Positions 57,705 through 64,000 of a stretch of DNA of 64,000 bases are shown here, piece by piece (the first letter of the stretch is position 1; the number at the start of each line of letters is the position of its first letter). The DNA lies in assembly GCA_022266195.1 (NCBI GenBank), contig WHVY01000005.1:2418001-2482000 (forward strand), written 5' to 3'. Below the pieces are notes generated by a model, which worked only from the letters and a program-made list of their open reading frames with translations, made no database searches and was not told where the DNA came from. Position numbers and translations under genes: made by a program. Source of the stretch: Tetranychus cinnabarinus (Eukaryota; Arthropoda; Arachnida; Trombidiformes; Tetranychidae).

Positions 57705-59090
57705 TCAGTGGCGAGTCATTGGACCAGGACTAACCAAAGAACTGAAGTTTCGTAGACCTTTTGTACTTTTACCATCCGCATTACCTGATTTATTATCATC
57801 TTGGCTACTAGAATTACCAGATTGGTTATTTTGACATTTTAATTCGGTTACACATTTCCAGTTATCCAAGTAGTTAGCTAAAATTGAAAAATGAACAAAT
57901 TTTAAATAAATAATTCAACCATTTGCAAGAAAAATAAAGCTTACCCTTCCATAAACGAACAGAGCCATCATCTCCTGAAGAAGCTAAAATAGTTCCAGTA
58001 ATATTCCATGAAACTCTCCAGACTTGGGCTCCATGCTCGTTAAATTGGGCAACTTGTTTGATTTCAAACTTTTGGTTTGGAGCATGTTGACTTGTGTTGC
58101 CTTGATGGGATTGATGCGGTAAACTTAAAGATTGTCCATCACAAGGCTTGATAGATAGGATTTTTACATCACGAGAAGCTATTCCAAGTAAATGGTAGGA
58201 ACGTCCAACATTTGGAGCAAATGCTATATCATGCACCGGGTCACTAACAAGACTAATTACTTCTATTTTTATCCATTGTCGAGTATTTTCACTGAACTCA
58301 AAAAGAATAACTTTACCATCACTTGCGGATGCATCATCAACACCAACAGCAATCATTGGAGGATGTATGCGAGATGGATTCCAGGTGATTGAGCTTAATG
58401 AAACTTTACAATTTATTTCATGTTGAACAGACCATTGACTTAATGTCATGACATCAGGAGCTTCGTAAATTCGTAAACTGCCGTCGACTGAACATGTAGC
58501 AAGTAATAGGCCTAAATGTCTAGGCGCAAACTTAACATCGGTAACAGAGGTACGACTGTCACTAAGAAAAGCTCGACGAACCCAAGTAGATTGGTTAGAT
58601 TCCCCACTCAAGCTATCAGCCGCTAAAAAAATAAAATTCAAATATGAAAACTGCTATTCGATCGAGAACGAGATAAAGAAAAGATGAAAATTAGATATTT
58701 ACGCAATTCTTCCCAGATAGCTGCAGTTCGATCAAATGAACAAGTTGCTAAAACTTGACCAAATTCTGGATGTGCCCAAGTAACTTTCCAGACTGATGCT
58801 GAATGACATTTCCAACTAGCAGTGCAATGCCATTGACCATCCTCACCAAGATCCCAAACCTTTGAAGTTTCATAAAACAAAAGCAAAACAATGGAAATTT
58901 ATCATAAGAACATTTTTCTATAATAAAAAAATTTTAAGATTGGAGAAATATAAATCAATCTCGAAAAAAACAAGTTTACCTTTACACTCTGATCACTTGA
59001 ACAAGTAGCCAACCGTCTTCCATAAAAGTCATAAGCAACATCATGGATTAAATCCTTATGGTCAGCTTCTACATTCCTAGTTGCGAACAT
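57705..59090 (-). CDS. Seh1: SEH1, nucleoporin and GATOR2 WD40 protein, 4 exons
   Basis: Exons 59090-58980, 58859-58703, 58622-57945 and 57877-57705 join in frame for 372 residues; human SEH1L has 360. WD40 landmarks: DLIHDVAYDFYGRRLATCSSDQSVKVWDL, ASVWKVTWAHPEFGQVLATCSFDRTAAIWEE, SRTSVTDVKFAPRHLGLLLATCSVDGSLRIYE, and VWRVSWNITGTILASSGDDGSVRLWK. SEH1 is part of the Nup107-160 (Y) complex of the nuclear pore and of GATOR2, which controls TORC1 in response to amino acids. The last exon gives the family's short Ser/Asn-rich tail (GNSSSQDDNKSGN). All intron phases are consistent (0, 1, 1). The upstream region 59091-59634 is shared with the divergent gene at 59635. Confidence 0.95.
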
Positions 59091-59634
59091 TATATATGCT
59101 GATTACTTAAATTAAAGTTGAATATTTGCTGGAATATTGTCAGTCAGGTGAAAAATTTCAATAATGATACTCAAAGAATCAGACAATTTTGTTTATACTC
59201 TTAACAAAAATTAACAAAAAAAATTCAGATAAATTTAAAAACAAACGACACCAGATGACGCTAAACACTAGTGATCTAGATTACCGCATAATTTGAATAC
59301 AATGAATAAAACAAATTTTATTTTTTAGATGATGAATATTTTAAACAGAACTGATCTTTAATATTCATTTCAGGGAATGAATTATCAATTATTAATGAAA
59401 TTTATTTAAAAATTGTAATCTTTTAATTCAAAAAATTGAACAGTATCTGAAGATATTATTGGATCTGATTCAATATCTGATCCTACAATTTAACCGCTAA
59501 AATTTCTTCCATACTTATGTTTGTTTGTGTTTCGGTTTACCCTTTTTTTAATTTTATTTAATTAGTTTTTATCTATTTTCGTGTCTTAATCAGTGTCATC
59601 TATCACATTAACGTTTTTCCGCTGATCAATCAAC
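59091..59634. promoter_or_regulatory. shared intergenic region of divergent SEH1 and coiled-coil genes
   Basis: 544 bases between two start codons facing away from each other, so the promoters of both genes must be here. AT-rich; no TATA box at a convincing distance for either, consistent with housekeeping promoters. Confidence 0.4.
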
Positions 59635-60399
59635 ATGGGATCCTCAAATTCATTTAAACGGGGAAAAGATCTTGCAAATCTTATGGAAGACTTGAAACTT
59701 CAGCGACAATGTTCTTTAAACAAAATGTCAGTAATCAAGGAGAGATTGATATGTAAAATTTCAGCGCATTTTTCATTCTTCATCATGAAAATACCGAAAC
59801 ACTTGAAGGATGCAACGATGGGATCTTTATACGATAGTGGATTTTTCAACGCCGGAGACGCATCATTTCTTGAGTCAGTTTCTGCTTTAGAAGGTTCACA
59901 GGTGTTAAGTAACTTACAGTCAACAATTCGGGAATGCAATTTTCTGAAGCCTACACCAAGATTCGATGATATTTCAGCCATATCCGTTTCATTGAAGGAC
60001 GAGGATAAACGCAAGAAACACCCAACTCGGGTTAAACTTAATTTTTCATCAGTCAAGAAATCGCCTTACAAAACATTGACCAAATCTCGTGTATTAACCG
60101 CCAGTAGTAAAAAACGAAAAGCATCACTCCAGTCTCCTGTTAAACCTTCCTATGATATTCAATTTGAAGATAACCCGGAAAGAGCCGTGGAAAAGTTGAA
60201 AGTCATTCTAGATGAATTGACTGAAAGAAGGAAACAGTCTATGAGAAAGCTGGCCCTAATGAAAGAGAAGCTTTTGAACGATGTTTTGAATCACTTCAAT
60301 AATATTAGGAAAACAACCGCAAATTTGGAAAAGGAGTTTACTTATTATAGGGATAAAGATGATTTGGAGCGATTCTGGAATACCCATTGTAAACTATAA
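59635..60399 (+). CDS. coiled-coil protein with duplicated helix, possibly Borealin-like
   Basis: An uninterrupted single-exon frame of 254 residues. The N-terminal helix (LANLMEDLKLQRQCSLNKM, then IKERLICKISAHF) and the following IMKIPKHLKDATMGSLYD resemble the Borealin/Nbl1 N-terminal pattern: a helix with Arg and Glu, then a Lys-Pro step. Borealin is the chromosomal passenger complex subunit that joins Survivin and INCENP at centromeres. The central part is basic, Ser/Lys-rich and probably disordered (SSKKRKASLQ is a likely nuclear signal). A second helix near the C-terminus (LDELTERRKQSMRKL, then LMKEKLLNDVLNHF) looks like a copy of the first. The Borealin call is tentative; the duplication is seen directly. 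The gene begins 544 bases from SEH1, transcribed the other way. Confidence 0.6.
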   Translation: MGSSNSFKRGKDLANLMEDLKLQRQCSLNKMSVIKERLICKISAHFSFFIMKIPKHLKDATMGSLYDSGFFNAGDASFLESVSALEGSQVLSNLQSTIRECNFLKPTPRFDDISAISVSLKDEDKRKKHPTRVKLNFSSVKKSPYKTLTKSRVLTASSKKRKASLQSPVKPSYDIQFEDNPERAVEKLKVILDELTERRKQSMRKLALMKEKLLNDVLNHFNNIRKTTANLEKEFTYYRDKDDLERFWNTHCKL

Positions 60400-63321
60400 T
60401 TTACCATCTACTCTATTCATATGTATATGTATGTATATATTCAGTCATCTTTTTACTTTCAAGTTTTACCTTCATCTTGTTGATCAAAAACTTTTTTAAA
60501 ATGGATATGGTTTAAAATAAGGAAAAAACAAGAGAAGGAAAAAATAGAGAGGTAAAGAGAAAAGAGAGAAAGCAGAAAGAGCAGGTAAAAAGAGGATGAT
60601 AGTGATGATGGTGATAATGAAGAGGAGGAGGAGCGGCATCAGTCTTGACAGAAAGAGCTAGTTAATGATCTGATTTAACGGATACCTGGAGTTACCTGGC
60701 TCAGTTAAACTTTTGATGTCGATCTGAACAGACAGTTTACAAGTCATCATCCTTTTTCACTCACACCTAAAGAAACCGTCAAATGAAACTTCTTACCATC
60801 AACATTTTCTTATAGTGTGTGTGTATCTCACACGCTCACATTTAAAAGTAATTTTGATCAAATTCTATCTATTTTTTGTTTTATCGATGTTGGAATAAAG
60901 TTTCGCTTTTTATTATTTCATTCACTTTTTTTCCATCAAATTGGCAAGTTTGTGCATTTTTTGCTTCCCTTTTACTTGTGTTATCAACAAAACGGAGTAT
61001 TCTGTCACTAGTTAGACTCACATAAATAATTAATTAACCGTGCTCAATCAACTGTGATACAACTAATTTATAACAAACAAAAAGAATTGGTAAGTTAATC
61101 AAATTTCAATGCTTCAATTTTTTCACCCAATATCGCTTAAATTTCTTAGTTATTGTAAATGTATCACTAATATCAATCAAGACTTGACTATGATTTTGAA
61201 TTTAACTCGTTGAAAGGTCAGTAGACATTATTAATCAATTGAAATCAATTTTCTCTCTAAATCTATTTTATCCATTTTCATCTTCAATTTTTGATTTTAT
61301 TCTCTAATTATGATCCTTTGTTGTCGATAAATCAATCTCAATCAGTTTGAGGTCAGCTCATTAAATTTGACAAAGTAAACCAATTCATCAATCATCATCT
61401 TTGTCATCATCAGTGAAGATCAACAATAATTGAACAGTTTATATCGACTTCCATGTATCTCTCATTGAACCAATTCAAATTTTATGATAAAACGCGACTT
61501 GTCAAGCTTTGCGAAAATCAAAATCAATTGTTAATCATATTAATGGAACTCGTTATCATTTGTAAAGCAATTTGAATTAGAGGTCATCACCACAATAAAC
61601 GAAACAAATCATTAAATCTACTAAATCTAAACACTGTTGAATCTTAATTATCATCTGATGTTAGTCAGTAAATAAGTCAAATTTTTTTGGTTTGTTTTTA
61701 CTGGTTATTTCAGCCTAATGATTGAACCCAAGCAAAATTTATCGATTTTGTTTTTAAAATTGTAATGAAAGTAGCAGCAAAAATCATTTGTTGTTCAGTA
61801 ATTCAGATCATTTGGGAAAATACTCAAGCTGATTATCAATAATCGGGTGAAATTGCATCTCCGTTTGATCTTTGAAAGTGAATACAATTGTCGGTAATAA
61901 TTAGCCTTTCATTAACGAACAACATGAATGTATGAGTTTACTATTAATTAACATTGTTTGGGTAATTATTGCAAACCAATCATCCGAAAATGAATGTTGA
62001 TCTGTTTACATGGTTATGAGAAGATTGAGGGTGAATCAAGTAAAAATTGAATGAAAAATGCAATTATAAACAATATAACTGTAATTTGAACAAAAAGCTC
62101 ACAAGATTGAATCAATGAGAAGAATAAAAGAGTTAAATGATTAGGAGAAAAGCTAAAAGTCCAATTAAGGTTGAATTATCTTGATTGTCTTAAACATGTT
62201 ATCCGGATGTAGGTTAAAGACAATATTGAAGTTAAATTAATTAAAAGCAGCCGAAGATGAATCAAGAGAAGATCAACTTTCTCTTGCAGATAAATTTCAA
62301 CCTTTCAGCTTTGATTCAGGTTGCTCTTTGTATCAACATCTTTCATTGCTCCAAGTGAATCCAGACTCTGAACACTCGCAACTGGGCCAATGCAAGGATT
62401 ACATGATAATAAACTGAACAAGAAAAGATGAGATGAGGATTGAAAATAGCGTAAACAGGGCAATCCTTTAAATCAATTGTTATTGCATGAAATCTTCAAA
62501 CAGAGTTTCCGTTAATTTAAAACACCGTTAATAATAAAAGTTGAGGTCAACTATGAAAGTGTCTGAGGGCGATGGATACAAATAGAGGTCAATATAAAAA
62601 TGGAACCACCAACACTTTGAGAAACATTGTGCTATTGTGATCCTGTAATGAAGCAAGAATAAAGATTGTAATGAAATTGGATATTTATAAAGCAAAATGA
62701 TTAATAAAAGGTTAATGATGAATTAATTATCCACTTGATTCGTCTCTTAATCAATTTGATTTGAAAACCTAAAAATTTGTCAAAACTGATGGCCTTAAGA
62801 TGAGACTTGAACATTTGAAAAGCATCTTTTTTTTCAGCTGATTTCAGCTGATTTTATCCTCAATTATACTGGTTGAGTAGACAAGTAAACTTGATTAGAT
62901 TATGCGGAGTTAACAATACTTTGATGGTTAAATCATAAATGTTTCATGAAACTTGAAATGAATCTAAAGATGAATGGTTAAAGGTAGACTTGACCTTGTC
63001 ATTGTTGATTGTGCATTTGCATTTTATGGATAATTAGGGCTTTCCTTTCCATTGACCACTCATTTCAACTCACCATTAAAGTTAATTATTACAAACAGCA
63101 AGGAAGACACTGAACAAGACAAGAGTGTAAAGGCCTTAAAATTGGCTCGTTGAACCCGCTAAGGATGCCGTTTCTTTGATTCTAGTTTCCTCCTGTTCCG
63201 TTGATGGATTCAATAACCTTAACCAGTTTGAAGTTTGTCAAAAAACGGGCTTTCTCCTCCAATAAGATTCCAGTTCCGATCTTTCATCATTTTCCTTCAA
63301 TTTATTGACCTTTTCTTTCCT
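60400..63321. other. gene-poor sequence
   Basis: 60400-60640 has purine-rich UTR-like sequence and GAT/GAGG repeats. 60640-63300 is AT-rich with no convincing frame on either strand; the longest plus-strand frame (about 60817-61011) is low-complexity. No RNA gene seen. Confidence 0.4.
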
Positions 63322-63609
63322 ATGAATAGTTCAGTCGATGAACTTGATGCAATTGATCAAGAGAAACAAGTGAAACCTAAAATTAGTAAAAGTAAATTGA
63401 AAAAAGGCAATGAAAACAAAGGTAAACCACCAAAAGCTTTTCCTTTATTTTCCTTTACCTTTTTATGCATATTAAACATATTTTACTATCTTTTCCCTGT
63501 TCATTATTTCACGCCTGATTATCTATCATTTAACCATTTAAATCTGATTAGACAGAAAATTAAACCAGATTTGGAAAGAAAGTTTCAAAGTATCATGAGA
63601 AGAGATTAA
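63322..63609 (+). CDS. candidate small single-pass membrane protein, 95 residues
   Basis: ATG at 63322 opens a frame of 95 residues. The first 45 are charged and Lys-rich (QVKPKISKSKLKKGNENKG). One hydrophobic segment follows (FPLFSFTFLCILNIFYYLF), then a basic tail (LIRQKIKPDLERKFQSIMRR). This layout suits a type II or tail-anchored-like small protein. The frame is open further upstream but without a better start. I do not recognise a family; it may also be the first exon of a longer gene or chance coding in AT-rich DNA. Confidence 0.35.
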   Translation: MNSSVDELDAIDQEKQVKPKISKSKLKKGNENKGKPPKAFPLFSFTFLCILNIFYYLFPVHYFTPDYLSFNHLNLIRQKIKPDLERKFQSIMRRD

Positions 63610-64000
63610 AGGTAACCTGAAAAGTGTCTCTTGAGTGAAAGTATTACAACTGGATTTGTAAAGTTACCCTCAATTGCCAATGTAACTAATCAACTTTCTT
63701 TTGCTCAACTTTTACCTCAAAATTTTACCCGAAATTTCATTCTAATTGAATGGTTAATCCAGTATACAAGTTACATGTAATACACGATAATACATGATGT
63801 TACCATCTAAAGACAAAGGTTCCGGTGAGATGAGCAAAATTAATTCATTGACCGCAATTTTGAGTGCGATAAGCATGATTTGGTTTTGATGATGATAAAG
63901 ATAATGTTCATCATCATCATGTTTATAGTTAACAGGTAGAGAAACAATAAAACAATGAGAGAAGAAGAAAAAAGTTGCACCGATATGCTGTTACAAGCAT
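63610..64000. other. window end, nothing recognised
   Basis: AT-rich sequence after the small frame with a CATCATCATCATG run at about 63911. No feature that I can support. Confidence 0.35.

Overview
This is eukaryotic nuclear DNA. Genes carry short GT-AG introns (mostly 50-150 bp, a few longer), and there are TATA boxes and AATAAA signals. Base composition is AT-rich, and orthologues of animal genes sit on both strands. An arthropod is indicated by the arthropod-type cytoplasmic actin, a Shaker channel, a Moody/Tre1-like receptor and two trypsin-like proteases. Compact genes, low GC and short introns would suit a mite such as a spider mite, but that is inference; no species can be proved from this window.

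Layout. 0.6-2.4 kb: IFRD1/Tis7 (+). 4-5 kb: secreted trypsin (-). 6.6-8 kb: an acylated adenylate-kinase-like protein with an eroded P-loop (+). 8.6-10.6 kb: APIP (+) converging on mitochondrial ribosomal protein L43 (-). 10.7-11.7 kb: a repeat island with a tRNA-derived element between inverted repeats. 12.6-15.2 kb: a small secreted protein and a rhodopsin-class GPCR (+). 16-17.3 kb: ABHD17 depalmitoylase (+). 19.4-22 kb: SNIP1-like FHA protein and actin (+). 22-33 kb is gene-poor: eroded fragments of a large lipid transfer protein (vitellogenin/apolipophorin family) and four copies of an unknown ~550 bp unit form nested palindromes, followed by an ABCC transporter relic. 34-44.1 kb: Shaker, including a proposed far-upstream first exon and an extra last exon. 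46.2-49.2 kb: GCK-III kinase in ten exons (+). 50.5-59.1 kb is a dense minus-strand cluster: a Ku70-like protein without its vWA domain, a coiled-coil protein, a trypsin-like protease with a long tail, UTP15 and SEH1. 59.6-60.4 kb: a coiled-coil, possibly Borealin-like, protein (+). The last 3.6 kb is mostly empty.

The genes are unrelated housekeeping, signalling and secreted functions; this is ordinary genome neighbourhood, not an operon or island. The most unusual items are the Ku70-like gene reduced to barrel plus SAP domain with a mariner-type MITE just upstream, the nested palindrome around the lipid-transfer-protein relics, a hairpin family with a CTCGGGCTTC core, the kinase-like protein with a changed P-loop, and a protein with an internally duplicated helix. 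Exon joins were chosen by hand from splice sites and reading frame and have not been tested against transcripts.
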